Assembly: GCA_955652705.1 (NCBI GenBank)
Contig: CATPBK010000033.1
Coordinates: forward strand, 1 to 59,038
Source: Candidatus Dormiibacterota bacterium
Lineage (GTDB): Bacteria > Chloroflexota > Dormibacteria > Dormibacterales > Dormibacteraceae
Length of the DNA: 59,038 nt
Direction of reading: 5' to 3'
The position numbers were made by a program, and so were the translations under genes. The notes below the pieces were generated by a model that was given only the letters and a program-made list of their open reading frames with translations, was not told the DNA's origin and searched no databases. Shown here one piece after another: positions 41,401 to 53,609 of the stretch. Every line of letters starts with the position of its first letter. Positions within the stretch are counted from its first letter, which is position 1.

Positions 41401-41842
41401 CAAAATCGGTGTTGACGATCTGGAAGTAATCGCTGGGGCCGACGGCGCCGTTGGTATCCGGCGGCGCGGCGTTCACGGTGAAGGTCCCCTGGGGTCCGCT
41501 GAACCCATTACCCACGCCCGCGAAGTTGGTCGTCGCGCTCGGGATCCTCGGTGTCGCCACGCCCAAGCCTGGCGTCGCGGAGTCGGTGGAGCTTTGAGTC
41601 GTCGGCTTTCCCGGCAGCCCGCGGTGCGGCTTCTGATGGACGGGCTGGTGGTCCTGATGGTCGCCCTGCTGGTTCGCCTCCGACACCAGTGGCGCCGAAG
41701 TGTCGTGGTGGGGAGAGCTGATGATGATGGGACCCGAGCTCGCGGTCGCGGCCGCCGCGGGGCTTGGTGCGGCCCCCAGACTGAATGCGACAGTCGCGAA
41801 AAGCGCCGAAAAGGCGCGAAGCCGTGATTTGGTGATGAACAC
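38408..41842 (-). CDS. Large secreted protein with Ig-like and 'NGGFE' beta-sandwich repeats
   Basis: 1144 residues. A signal peptide (about 1-32, ending near 'SPAAAATA') precedes a His/Gln-rich linker, a large propeller-like region (about 60-535, with 'GDPTILYDHMAGRW'), Ig-like domain 1 (about 543-645), an 'NGGFETGDLSGW' jelly-roll domain (648-787), Ig-like 2 and 3 (792-888, 893-995) and a second 'NGGFE' domain to the end. The start is GTG 41842 after a GGAGGG site. No catalytic motif is recognised. Likely an extracellular adhesive or carbohydrate/surface-binding protein. Confidence 0.8.
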   Translation of the reverse strand: MFITKSRLRAFSALFATVAFSLGAAPSPAAAATASSGPIIISSPHHDTSAPLVSEANQQGDHQDHQPVHQKPHRGLPGKPTTQSSTDSATPGLGVATPRIPSATTNFAGVGNGFSGPQGTFTVNAAPPDTNGAVGPSDYFQIVNTDFAIFNKSGTVLYGPVAINTLWNGFGGGCQANNDGDPTILYDHMAGRWLVTQFSVTTLPYLMCVAVSTSSDPTGSYYRYAFDWGNTNFPDYPKLGVWPDGYYLTVNVFANGASFSGAGVAVMDRSNMLAGNAATQQLFTTSPTYSGLLPSSLDGATLPPAGAPNHVVGLGANNASLAAWNFHADWTTPSNSTLSGPTTITVPAFSPACGGATCIPQSGTSQQLDSLADRLMYRLAYRNFGDHESLVTTHSVTAGSSVGVRWYELRMQSGNPTLFQSGTYAPDGNYRWMGSAAMDRSGDIGLGFSVSSSSIHPSIAYTGRLAADATGTMAQGESTVISGGGSQNGGLSRWGDYSSMSVDPVDGCTFWYTNEYIPSNGSFNWATRIASFKFPSCGGTATNDFSISANPSSLSQGPNASGTSTISTATTAGSAQTVNLAVSGAPSDATATLNPTSVTSGSSSTLTVNSGTAAAGTYTLTVTGTGTSATHSTTVTLTLTGPPPPAGITNGGFETGDLSGWTSAGSTSISRTAHTGTYSAMVGSTSPTNGDSSIAQTFIAPASGGNLSFYYLVTCPDTLTYDWATATLADTTAGTTTTVLSPTCSNAGLWANVTAPLTGSHGYKLTLVSHDDNYASDPTYTLFDDLTIGTPPPPPDFSISANPTSLSIQQGGSGISTISTAVVGSAGTVSLSAGVTPAGPAASLNPTSVAAGSTSTLTVNVGASVATGAYTVTVTGTEGSNTHSTTVTVNVTAPPPADFTISANPTSLSIQRGSSASSTISTAVVGSAGTVSLSAGVTPAGPTASLNPTSVAAGSSSTLTVNVGAAVATGAYTVTVTGTEGSNTHSTTVAVTVTAPAPSPIVNGGFETGSLSGWTSAGTTAVVSGGSAHSGTYAARVGGTSPTNGDSWIRQTFTASSTGGTLSFYYNVVCPDTVRYDWATATLRDNTAGTTRTVLARTCTNNNTWTRASATLTASHSYTLTLISHDDNYAGDPTYTLYDDVTVT
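38876..39156 (-). repeat. Near-identical Ig-domain coding repeat, copy A
   Basis: Encodes Ig-like domain 3 of the secreted protein. It pairs with 39182-39462 at an offset of 306 bases with only scattered differences, so the duplication is recent or maintained by gene conversion. Confidence 0.9.
39182..39462 (-). repeat. Near-identical Ig-domain coding repeat, copy B
   Basis: Encodes Ig-like domain 2; partner of the repeat at 38876-39156. Confidence 0.9.
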
Positions 41843-41938
41843 CCCGCCCTCCCTTAACGAACCACCGATGAAGAGCAAAGAATCAAGCCATAACCGAGCG
41901 GCCTTGTCAAGGCAAGCCGCCGCGCCAGGCCTCTCTTC

Positions 41939-42769
41939 GTGAGCTCGATCGTCTTCGCGGCCATCGCACCCCACGGGAGCCTGGCCATACCGGAAGCTCG
42001 AGGGCCGGAAGAGAAGGGAAAGGGAGACGCCACCGCTGCCGCGATGGTGGAGCTCGGGCACCGCTTCGCCGCCGCCCGGCCTGACGCGATCGTCATCTTC
42101 ACGCCCCACAACGTGCATGTGGAGGGGGCGCTGGCGGTGGTCGTGGCCGGAAAGGCGGCCGGCGACCTGGTCCAATGGGGAGGTCCCCAGGTCAGGCTGG
42201 AGGGGCCGCTCGACCGGGATCTGGCGGTCGCCGTCAAAGACGCGATTCGCGCGGCCGGCCTGCCTGTGGTGGGCATCTCCTTTGGCGGTAACGACCCCGC
42301 GGCGACCGTGCACCCGATGGACTGGGCCGTCCTGATCCCGTATTGGTACTTGGGCGGTCGCTCGGACCCCCCGGTCCCGCTGGTCATCGTCTCGCCCTGT
42401 CGCGACCTCGGTCCTCTGGAGCACGTCCGCGCCGGCCGGGCGGTCGCGGCCGCTGCGGCCTCGAGCGGGCGCCGGGTCGCGCTCGTGGCCAGCGCCGACC
42501 ATGGGCACGGGCACGATGCTGCTGGTCCCTATGGGATCCGGCCTGAGTCGAGGGCCTACGACGACCGCGTGGTCGAGATCGTCAGGTCAGGCCGGCTGGA
42601 GGGTCTTCTGGGGCTGGATGCCGAGTGGGTGAACGCAGCCGCGGCCGACAGCTGGTGGCAGATGCTGATGCTGCACGGTGCGCTCGGCGTCGGCGTCCGG
42701 GCCGACCTGCTCTCCTACGAGGCGCCCACCTACTACGGAATGCTGACGGCCGCTTTCGAGGTCAGCTGA
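41939..42769 (+). CDS. Class III extradiol dioxygenase (LigB)-like protein
   Basis: 276 residues. 'FAAIAPHGSLAIPE' near the start, 'IVIFTPHNVHVEG', 'TVHPMDWAVLIPYWYLGG' and 'ASADHGHGHDAAGPYG' supply the His/Glu-type metal sites of the LigB/MEMO fold. A non-heme iron ring-cleaving dioxygenase of a catechol-like substrate is the likeliest activity. Divergent from the secreted protein gene (96 bases apart). GTG start. Confidence 0.8.
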   Translation: MSSIVFAAIAPHGSLAIPEARGPEEKGKGDATAAAMVELGHRFAAARPDAIVIFTPHNVHVEGALAVVVAGKAAGDLVQWGGPQVRLEGPLDRDLAVAVKDAIRAAGLPVVGISFGGNDPAATVHPMDWAVLIPYWYLGGRSDPPVPLVIVSPCRDLGPLEHVRAGRAVAAAAASSGRRVALVASADHGHGHDAAGPYGIRPESRAYDDRVVEIVRSGRLEGLLGLDAEWVNAAAADSWWQMLMLHGALGVGVRADLLSYEAPTYYGMLTAAFEVS

Positions 42770-43274
42770 ACTCCAGGCTGTAGCCCAGCCGGCGCCGGTG
42801 GACGATGGCCGCGCGGGCTCCGACCTCCTGCAGCTTTCGGCGCAGGTGGCTGACATAAATCCGGATCTGCTCGGCCGAAAGCCGCGGCTCGCCCCAGGCC
42901 TCCTGCAGCAGGATGGACGTCGTGAAGCTGCGGCCCGGGTTCGCCAGCAGGAAGGCCAGGAGCTGGGCCTCTCGCCGGCTCACCGGGATCGATTTGCCGC
43001 CGAAGTGCAGCTGTCGGGTCCGCGGGTCGAGCTGGAGGCCGCGGAGCTGGTTGTGGCGGGTCTCCCAGTAGAGCCGGCGGGCCTCGAGCCGGTCCCAGCG
43101 GTCGAGGTCGGCGATTGCTTCAGGCGCGCCCCCAGCGCGGCGGCCCCGCCGCTCGAACTCCAGCGCGACCAGCTCCGAGTAGATGCGTAGCCAGTGGAGC
43201 GCCGTCTCGGCGTCCCGGGTCGCGGTGTCCTCGCCCTCGATCCCTACGAAAGCCGGTGTCGACTCCGGCTCCAT
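42762..43274 (-). CDS. Winged-helix (OmpR-type) DNA-binding protein without receiver domain
   Basis: 170 residues. The C-terminal part (about 85-168) is an OmpR/PhoB winged helix: 'IPVSRREAQLLAFLLANPGRSFTTSILLQ', 'QIRIYVSHLRRKLQEVG', 'HRRRLGYSLEF'. The N-terminal helical region lacks phospho-acceptor residues, so it is an orphan DNA-binding protein. Its 3' end overlaps the dioxygenase-like gene by 8 bases in convergent orientation. The ensuing 43275-43415 spacer holds no gene. Confidence 0.85.
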   Translation of the reverse strand: MEPESTPAFVGIEGEDTATRDAETALHWLRIYSELVALEFERRGRRAGGAPEAIADLDRWDRLEARRLYWETRHNQLRGLQLDPRTRQLHFGGKSIPVSRREAQLLAFLLANPGRSFTTSILLQEAWGEPRLSAEQIRIYVSHLRRKLQEVGARAAIVHRRRLGYSLEFS

Positions 43275-43415
43275 CGGAGGAGCTTTGATGGAAGCCTCCC
43301 TTTGCGGCCTTAGAGTGGCACTAATGACGCAAACAGGCGAGCAAAGAAAATCCTGCGTTCGCCGGCTGGGTCCGCCGCCTGGATGTGGGTCGACCGGCGA
43401 GAATTAGTCGGCGGC

Positions 43416-43492
43416 GCCGGTGTAGCTCAGCCTGGCAGAGCAGCGGCCTTTTAAGCCGAGGGTCCAGGGTTCGAATCCCTGCGCCGGCACCA
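43416..43492 (+). tRNA. tRNA-Lys(UUU)
   Basis: Acceptor GCCGGTG/CGCCGGC (one G-T pair), anticodon loop CTTTTAA (anticodon TTT), T arm CAGGG-TTCGAAT-CCCTG, encoded CCA. The outermost anticodon-stem pair (G-A) is mismatched, but the other four pairs hold. Confidence 0.95.
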
Positions 43493-43524
43493 AATCAAGC
43501 CTCCGAAGCGGCGCTAGCCGCGCA

Positions 43525-43911
43525 TCAGGACCGTGCGAGCTCCTCGACCCGGCGGGCGATGTCGTCACGGATCTCGCGCACGCGCTCGCGCGTCTGCCCT
43601 GCCGGGTCGGGCAGGTCCCAGTCGAGGTAGCGGCGGCCCGGGATGACCGGGCAGGCGTCGCCGCAGCCCATCGTCACGACCACGTCGGCCCAGCGGCCGA
43701 GCTCGTCGCTCAGCCGTCGCGGCTTCCGCCCGGCCAGGTCGACGCCGAGCTCCCGCATCACCTCGACGACCTCGGGGTGCACCTGGCGCGCCGGCTCGGT
43801 GCCCGCCGACTCCGCCTCGTGCCGGCCGCCCGCGGCGCGCAGGAAGAGCGCCTCGCTCATCTGGGAGCGCCCGGCGTTCTGCTTGCACACGAAGAGCACC
43901 TTCACTGTCAT
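43525..43911 (-). CDS. arsC: Arsenate reductase, LMW-phosphatase type
   Basis: 128 residues. The P-loop CKQNAGRS (Cys9 to Arg15) and the redox pair Cys83/Cys87 in 'MGCGDACPVIPG' are those of the low-molecular-weight phosphatase-type arsenate reductases, which reduce arsenate to arsenite with thioredoxin or mycothiol/mycoredoxin. No ArsR or arsenite exporter gene is adjacent. It converges on tRNA-Lys with a small hairpin (GCGGC-GCTA-GCCGC, 43508-43521) between. Confidence 0.9.
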   Translation of the reverse strand: MTVKVLFVCKQNAGRSQMSEALFLRAAGGRHEAESAGTEPARQVHPEVVEVMRELGVDLAGRKPRRLSDELGRWADVVVTMGCGDACPVIPGRRYLDWDLPDPAGQTRERVREIRDDIARRVEELARS

Positions 43912-44150
43912 CGGAAGATACCCTCAGACCCGGCGTGAGCTTCCACGGCTGGCAGTTCCTCAGCGCCGAGCTGGCAGGCGGCCTCCTGGGCTGGCGCTTC
44001 CTGAGGACGGGGCCCCGGAGATGCTGCGTATGATGGCCGCGCCGGGCACCGGGCATTCAAAGCACGAGCACCACCAAGGCTCGGAGCCAGGGGATCACCA
44101 CTGAGAATCCAACATCTGAGGGGGCTCTTTTCTTGAGACCGCAAATGGTA

Positions 44151-44156
44151 GATAAT
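44151..44156 (+). promoter_or_regulatory. Probable -10 box of the response regulator gene
   Basis: GATAAT ends 8 bases before ATG 44165, implying a leaderless mRNA. TTGAGA at 44133 is only 12 bases away, too close for a normal -35. Confidence 0.4.
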
Positions 44157-44164
44157 CGATAACC

Positions 44165-44620
44165 ATGGCTGTTGGCATTATGCACATCCTTTTGGTTGAG
44201 GACGATCTGACCGTCTCTGACATGTACAAGCTCAAGCTGGAGATGGACGGGTACCGCGTTTCCGTCGCCGCCGATGGCGAGGAGGGGCTCCGAGTAGCCC
44301 GCGACCAGAAACCGCACCTGATCTTCCTCGACGTGCGCCTCCCGAAGATGGACGGCATGACGGTTCTGGAGGCCCTCCGCGGGGATGACCAGACCCGCCA
44401 CATCCCGGTCCTGATCCTCTCTAACCACGGTGAGCCACCGCTGATCGAGCGCGGCCTCCGGCTCGGTGCCCGAGAGTTCCTGCTCAAGTCCCAGACCACG
44501 CCCGCCGGCGCCTCGGCTCGGGCTCGAAGCTGGACCGGGCCGCCGCAGAACCGCAACGGCCGCCAGCAGGCGGTCGGCCCGGCCAAGACCAAGCGCCCGC
44601 GTAAGCGCAGCTCCACCTAG
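44165..44620 (+). CDS. Single-domain response regulator with basic tail
   Basis: 151 residues. The CheY-like receiver (about 6-115) has the acidic pair in 'VEDD', phospho-acceptor Asp56 in 'LIFLDVRLP', Ser86 in 'LILSN' and Lys108 in 'FLLKSQ'. No output domain follows, only a low-complexity basic tail ending 'KTKRPRKRS'. ATG 44180 is an alternative start. No kinase is in the window. The convergent cyclase gene ends 14 bases away. Confidence 0.87.
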   Translation: MAVGIMHILLVEDDLTVSDMYKLKLEMDGYRVSVAADGEEGLRVARDQKPHLIFLDVRLPKMDGMTVLEALRGDDQTRHIPVLILSNHGEPPLIERGLRLGAREFLLKSQTTPAGASARARSWTGPPQNRNGRQQAVGPAKTKRPRKRSST

Positions 44621-44633
44621 CCGCCGGGCGCTG

Positions 44634-45803
44634 CTAGTCGACGTCGAGCGAGTAGATCGGGATCGGGTCGACGGCGCCCTTCAAGATCATCGGGTCGCGG
44701 GGCGTCGTCTTGGCCTCCGCCCTCAGCTCCAGGAAGGTGTTCTGTGAGACGAACACGTCGGGCGGCCTGATCTTGGAGAGGTAGGCCGCGTTGTTGACCG
44801 GCACTCCGATCAGCGTGTACTCGAGGCGGCGCTCGGAGCCGATGTTGCCGCCCACCACGTCGCCGCTGTCGAGCCCGATGCCGACCTTGATGGGCGCCAG
44901 GCCGGCGGTTTCCCGGGGTTTGTTGATCTCGCGGATGGCTTTGATCATGTCGCTGGCGGCGCCGACCGCGCGGGCGGCCGAGTCCGTGACCGGCACGGGC
45001 GCGCCGAACACGACGAGCAGCCCGTCGCCCTGGAACTTGTCGATGTTGCCGCCGTGGCTGAGCACGATGTCGACCATCAGCCGGAAGTAGTCGTTCAAGA
45101 GGGCGACCAGCTTCTCCGGCTCCATGGCGTGCGAGAGCTTCGAGAAGCCCGCGATGTCGGAGGCCAGCATGGTGACCTTGAGCTTTTCGCCGGCCAGGAA
45201 GTCGCCCTTGGGATCGCTCAGAACCCGCTCCATGACCTGCTTGTTCACGTAGCGCTCGAAGATCCGGCGCATGTGCTCGGATTCTTCGTAGCTGGTCTTC
45301 AGCTGGGTGTAGAGGCGGGCGTTCTCGATGGCGATGCCGGCCTGGTGGGCGAGCGCCTGCAGGAACTCTTTGTCGCTCTCTTCGAAGAGGCCGGCCTTGA
45401 ACGGATTGTCGACGTAGACCGCCCCGATCACCTCGCCGCGCACGATCAAGGGGACGGCGATGATCGACCGCAGGTTGCGCAGGATCACGCTCTGCTGGCC
45501 CTTGAAGCGGTCGTCGGAGATGGCGTCCGTTGTGATGACCGCGGTCGCCGTGGCCACGACCTGCTCGACGACAGTCCGCGAACCTTCGAACACCGACGGG
45601 TCCGAGCCCGACTCGCTGCGAGCCATTCGCACCCGCATCACGCCGTCCTCGACCAGCACGATGAAGCCACGGGAGGCGTTCATCAGGTCGATCACCTTGT
45701 CGATCAGCGTGCGCAGGACCTGGTCCAGGTCGAGGGTGGAGGTGAGGTCGGCGGCAACCTCGTAGAGGAGCCGGTCGCGGGAGGTCTCGGGCTCGGTCGC
45801 CAT
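44634..45803 (-). CDS. GAF domain / class III nucleotide cyclase homologue, degenerate site
   Basis: 389 residues. A GAF domain (about 12-175) is followed by a coiled linker and a class III cyclase domain (about 205-385). Metal-binding Asp216 and Asp260 and the base-recognition Lys256 ('DKFQGDG') are present. The second base-specifying position is Val334 instead of Asp/Thr, and the transition-state Arg is Tyr341 ('GVPVNNAAYL' versus the usual GDxVNxAARL). Asn337 is kept. It may be inactive, use another substrate, or act as a sensor. Divergent from pcrA. Confidence 0.87.
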   Translation of the reverse strand: MATEPETSRDRLLYEVAADLTSTLDLDQVLRTLIDKVIDLMNASRGFIVLVEDGVMRVRMARSESGSDPSVFEGSRTVVEQVVATATAVITTDAISDDRFKGQQSVILRNLRSIIAVPLIVRGEVIGAVYVDNPFKAGLFEESDKEFLQALAHQAGIAIENARLYTQLKTSYEESEHMRRIFERYVNKQVMERVLSDPKGDFLAGEKLKVTMLASDIAGFSKLSHAMEPEKLVALLNDYFRLMVDIVLSHGGNIDKFQGDGLLVVFGAPVPVTDSAARAVGAASDMIKAIREINKPRETAGLAPIKVGIGLDSGDVVGGNIGSERRLEYTLIGVPVNNAAYLSKIRPPDVFVSQNTFLELRAEAKTTPRDPMILKGAVDPIPIYSLDVD

Positions 45804-45841
45804 CTGGGAGCGCGGCCCAGTCTAGCGACAATGCCCCTCCC

Positions 45842-45847
45842 TAAACT
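45842..45847 (+). promoter_or_regulatory. Probable -10 box of pcrA
   Basis: TAAACT ends 7 bases before ATG 45855. No Shine-Dalgarno sequence fits, so a leaderless transcript is likely. The identical hexamer stands 6 bases before the gatC start. Confidence 0.5.
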
Positions 45848-45854
45848 GCGATCA

Positions 45855-50244
<4,390 letters not shown>

Positions 50245-50245
50245 C

Positions 50246-50251
50246 TAAACT
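50246..50251 (+). promoter_or_regulatory. Probable -10 box of gatC
   Basis: TAAACT lies 6 bases before GTG 50258, immediately after the ligA stop. It is the same hexamer as that before pcrA. It suggests a separate, leaderless start for the gat genes. Confidence 0.45.
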
Positions 50252-50257
50252 CGGCCA

Positions 50258-50557
50258 GTGACCCTCTCCCGCGACCAGGTCCGCCATGTCGCCCTGCTCG
50301 CTCGCCTCGGCCTGGAGCCCGGCGAGGAGGACTACTACGCCGAGCAGCTCTCCAGGATCCTCGACCACATCGAGCGGCTTCAGCAGGTGGACACCGACGC
50401 CATCCCACCGACGGCACAGGTGGTCGAAGTGCTGCCGGTGATGAGGGAGGACGAGGCCCGCCCCTGCCTCAGCCAGGAGGCCGCGCTGGCCAACGCGCCG
50501 GAGACGGAGGACGGTTTCTTCGTCGTACGGGCGATCCAGGAGGCCGACCCCGGATGA
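50258..50557 (+). CDS. gatC: Asp-tRNA(Asn)/Glu-tRNA(Gln) amidotransferase subunit C
   Basis: 99 residues with the family pattern '[39 protein letters not shown]' and the C-terminal 'VREDEARP'-like '[16 protein letters not shown]...DGFFVV'. GatC clamps GatA and GatB together in the enzyme that amidates mischarged Glu-tRNA(Gln) or Asp-tRNA(Asn). GTG start. Confidence 0.95.
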   Translation: MTLSRDQVRHVALLARLGLEPGEEDYYAEQLSRILDHIERLQQVDTDAIPPTAQVVEVLPVMREDEARPCLSQEAALANAPETEDGFFVVRAIQEADPG

Positions 50558-50739
50558 AGACCACCGGAACGTCACCGGATCTGACGCGCCCATGCGGGCC
50601 GCTGCCGGGCGTGACGCCTCCGCTACTCAGTCACGCACCTTCAGGTGCGCTCCTTCCGTTGCTCGCCGTCACACGGACGGCATCGGGCCACCTGGATCGC
50701 GCCATCTCTCGGCGCCGCCCGGAGGCCTTCATCCGGTGA
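50554..50739 (+). CDS. Small open frame bridging gatC and gatA, doubtful
   Basis: 61 codons. Its ATG overlaps the gatC stop (ATGA) and its stop overlaps the gatA GTG (GTGA), so it could carry ribosomes from one to the other. The peptide is Pro/Arg/Ser-rich with no recognisable motif. The DNA includes a hairpin-like block GCACCTTCAGGTGC. It may be translated only for coupling or may be chance. Confidence 0.3.
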   Translation: MKTTGTSPDLTRPCGPLPGVTPPLLSHAPSGALLPLLAVTRTASGHLDRAISRRRPEAFIR

Positions 50740-52193
50740 CCCAGCTTTACGCGCTCACGATCGGCGAGCTGGCGCCGCTGCTGCGCGACCGGGAGATCTC
50801 CGCGGTCGAGCTGCTGGATGCCCACCTCCGGCGGATCGAGGCGGTCGATCCTAAGGTCAAGGCCTACCTGCGTCTCACGCCTGACCTCGCGCGCGCTCAG
50901 GCTGCGGACGCCGACCGCCTCTTCCAGGCCGGCGCAGCCGGACCCCTCACCGGCATCCCGGTGGCCATCAAGGACGTCCTCTGCGTGGAAGGTGTCGAGA
51001 CCACCGCCGGATCGAAGATCCTGGCCGGTTTCAAGCCACCTTACGAGGCGACCGCGATCGCGCGCCTGCGGGCCGCCGGCTGCGTCTTCCTCGGCATGAC
51101 CAACTGCGACGAGTTCGCCATGGGCAGCTCGACCGAGAATTCCGGTTTCTTCCCGACCCATAACCCGTGGTCGCTGGACAAGGTCCCGGGCGGCTCCTCG
51201 GGCGGCAGCGCCGCCGCGGTGGCGGCCGGGGAGGCGGTCTTCGGGCTCGGAACCGACACCGGCGGTTCGATCCGGCAGCCGGCCGCGCTCTGCGGAGTCG
51301 TCGGCATGAAGCCGACCTATGGGCGCGTCAGCCGCTACGGCCTCATCGCCTTCGCATCGAGCCTCGACCAGATCGGGCCCCTTGCGCGCAGCGTCACCGA
51401 CGCGGCGCTGGTGCTGAGCGCGGTCGCCGGGCCGGACCCAAACGACTCGACCTGCTTCGACCGGCCACTCGACCTTTCGCAGCTGGAGGCCGGCGTCCGG
51501 GGGATGCGCCTCGGCGTGCCCAAGGAGTACTTCGAGGTGGCGGGGATGCAGGCGGGCGTGCGCGAGAGCGTCGAGCAGGCCCTGGCGGCGCTCGAGGGGA
51601 CCGGCGCGGAGCTGGTCGACGTCACGCTCCCGCACACCGACTACGGGCTGGCGGCCTACTACATCATCGCGCCGGCCGAGGCGTCCTCCAACCTGGCGCG
51701 GTTCGACGGCGTCAAGTACGGCCTGCGCGAGGCGCGGGCGGAAAGCCTGATGGACACCTATCTGCAGACGCGGCGGCAGGGCTTCGGCGCCGAGGTGCGG
51801 CGCCGCATCATGCTCGGGTCCTACGCGCTTTCCAGCGGCTACTACGACGCCTACTACCTGAAGGCGCAGAAGGTTCGCACGCTCATCAAGCGCGACTTTG
51901 ACGCGGCCTTCGAGCACTGTGACGCGGTGGTCTCGGCGACCTCGCCCACCGTCGCCTTCGAGATCGGCGCCAAGACCGGCGACCCCTTCGCCATGTACCT
52001 GAACGACGTGCTCACGCTTGGTGGCAACCTGGCGGGCCTGCCGGGCGTCAGCCTGCCCTGCGCGCCGGCGGGCGGCCTGCCCGTGGGGCTGCAGGTCCTG
52101 GCGCCACAGTTCCGGGAGGACGTCGCGCTCCTCGTGGCCCGAGCCTACGAGCAGGCCGGCGGTGCGCGCGCGGAGGTGGCCAGGGTTGCCTGA
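50736..52193 (+). CDS. gatA: Glu-tRNA(Gln)/Asp-tRNA(Asn) amidotransferase subunit A
   Basis: A 485-residue amidase-signature enzyme. Catalytic Lys in 'VAIKDVLC', cis-Ser in '[14 protein letters not shown]' and nucleophile Ser in '[12 protein letters not shown]' are present, followed by '[31 protein letters not shown]'. It releases ammonia from glutamine for transamidation. GTG 50736 begins the family-typical '[19 protein letters not shown]'. The open frame extends 48 codons upstream without homology. Confidence 0.96.
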   Translation: MTQLYALTIGELAPLLRDREISAVELLDAHLRRIEAVDPKVKAYLRLTPDLARAQAADADRLFQAGAAGPLTGIPVAIKDVLCVEGVETTAGSKILAGFKPPYEATAIARLRAAGCVFLGMTNCDEFAMGSSTENSGFFPTHNPWSLDKVPGGSSGGSAAAVAAGEAVFGLGTDTGGSIRQPAALCGVVGMKPTYGRVSRYGLIAFASSLDQIGPLARSVTDAALVLSAVAGPDPNDSTCFDRPLDLSQLEAGVRGMRLGVPKEYFEVAGMQAGVRESVEQALAALEGTGAELVDVTLPHTDYGLAAYYIIAPAEASSNLARFDGVKYGLREARAESLMDTYLQTRRQGFGAEVRRRIMLGSYALSSGYYDAYYLKAQKVRTLIKRDFDAAFEHCDAVVSATSPTVAFEIGAKTGDPFAMYLNDVLTLGGNLAGLPGVSLPCAPAGGLPVGLQVLAPQFREDVALLVARAYEQAGGARAEVARVA

Positions 52194-53604
52194 AGCAGGC
52201 GACTGGGAGGCGGTCATCGGGATGGAGGTGCACGCCCACCTGAAGACCGCCTCCAAGATGTTCTGCGGCTGCAGCACCGACTACCTCGGCAAGCCGCCCA
52301 ACAGCAATGTCTGCCCGGTCTGCCTGGGCCTGCCGGGCGTGCTGCCGGTGATCAACCGCCGGGCGGTCGAGCTCTGCCTGAAGTCGGCGCTCGCGCTCAA
52401 CTGCGAGATCCAGCCCTCGACCAAGTTCGACCGCAAGAACTACTACTATCCCGACCTCCCCAAGGGTTACCAGATCAGCCAGTACGACCTGCCCATGAGC
52501 CGCAACGGCTGGCTGGAGGTCGACGGCAGGCGGGTCGGCATCACGCGGGTCCACCTCGAGGAGGACACCGGCAGGCTGGTCCACGCTGGCGACCGGCTGG
52601 AGTCGGCCGACCGCTCTTACGTCGACCTCAATCGGAGCGGGATGCCGCTCATGGAGGTCGTCAGCGAGCCCGACCTGCGCTCGGCTGCCGAGGCGCGCGA
52701 TTTCGCGATGGCCCTGCGCGGCATCCTGCGCGCGGTGGGCGCCGGCGAGGCCGACATGGAGAAGGGCCAGCTCCGCTCCGAAGCCAACGTCTCGATCCGG
52801 CCGCGGGGCTCCGAAGAGCTCGGAGTCAAGACCGAGCTCAAGAACATCAACTCTTTCAAGGCGCTCTTCAACGCGGTCGAGTACGAGATCAAGCGCCAGG
52901 CCCGGGAGCTGGAAGCCGGCCGGCAAGTTGTCCAGGAGACGCGCGGCTGGTCCGAGCCCGAGCGGCGCACGTTCAGCCAGCGCTCGAAGGAAGTCGCCCA
53001 GGACTACCGCTACTTTCCGGAACCGGACCTACCGCCGCTCGCGTTCGCGCCCGCCTGGATCGCGGAGCTGCGGAGCTCATTGCCCGAGCTGCCGGCCGCG
53101 CGCCGGGAACGCCTCGTGTCCGAGTCCGGACTGAGCGAGTACCAGGCGCGCCTGCTCGCCGGCGACCTTGAGGTCGCCGACTACTTCGAGGAGCTGGTTC
53201 GCCGGGGCCTGAAGGCCCAGCCCGCGGCCAACTGGCTGATCGGCGAGATGCTGCCCCGCGACGAGCCGCTGAGCGTGCCGGTCGCCGAGACGGCCGAACT
53301 GCTGAAGCGGCTGGAAGCCAGTGCCATCAACCGCGAGCAGGCGCGCGCCGTGCTCGACCAGCTCTACGAGACGGGCAAGCCGGTCGCCGAGCTAGCCGCC
53401 GGCCTGGAGCAGATCTCCGACGCCGGCGCGCTGGCCGACGTGATCGACGCCGTGCTCGCCGCCAATCCGCAGGCGGTCGCCGACTTCAAGGCCGGTAAGG
53501 AGGCCGCCGTCGGTCCGCTGGTCGGCAAGGTCATGCAGGCGACGGGGGGCAGCGCCAACCCGAAGCTCGCTCGTGACCTGCTGCTCGAGCGGCTCAGACG
53601 CTAG
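52186..53604 (+). CDS. gatB: Asp-tRNA(Asn)/Glu-tRNA(Gln) amidotransferase subunit B
   Basis: 472 residues. '[21 protein letters not shown]', '[17 protein letters not shown]', '[20 protein letters not shown]' and '[12 protein letters not shown]' form the kinase-like catalytic core, and the C-terminal YqeY-like tail binds tRNA. It phosphorylates the mischarged aminoacyl group and amidates it. Start TTG 52186 overlaps the gatA stop by 8 bases. The C-A-B order in one operon is normal. Confidence 0.96.
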   Translation: MPEAGDWEAVIGMEVHAHLKTASKMFCGCSTDYLGKPPNSNVCPVCLGLPGVLPVINRRAVELCLKSALALNCEIQPSTKFDRKNYYYPDLPKGYQISQYDLPMSRNGWLEVDGRRVGITRVHLEEDTGRLVHAGDRLESADRSYVDLNRSGMPLMEVVSEPDLRSAAEARDFAMALRGILRAVGAGEADMEKGQLRSEANVSIRPRGSEELGVKTELKNINSFKALFNAVEYEIKRQARELEAGRQVVQETRGWSEPERRTFSQRSKEVAQDYRYFPEPDLPPLAFAPAWIAELRSSLPELPAARRERLVSESGLSEYQARLLAGDLEVADYFEELVRRGLKAQPAANWLIGEMLPRDEPLSVPVAETAELLKRLEASAINREQARAVLDQLYETGKPVAELAAGLEQISDAGALADVIDAVLAANPQAVADFKAGKEAAVGPLVGKVMQATGGSANPKLARDLLLERLRR

Positions 53605-53609
53605 GCCCG

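Noticed and set aside
43416-43492. tRNA-Lys as a pseudogene because of a mismatch in the anticodon stem
   Set aside because: Only the outermost pair is unpaired; acceptor, D, T arms and CCA are intact, so it is kept as functional.
44133-44156. TTGAGA/GATAAT as a complete promoter for the response regulator
   Set aside because: The spacing is 12 bases, too short for a sigma-70-type promoter; only the -10 is kept.
45054-45854. Long N-terminal extension of PcrA
   Set aside because: The frame is open only because it runs antisense to the GAF-cyclase gene; the helicase Q motif starts normally after ATG 45855.
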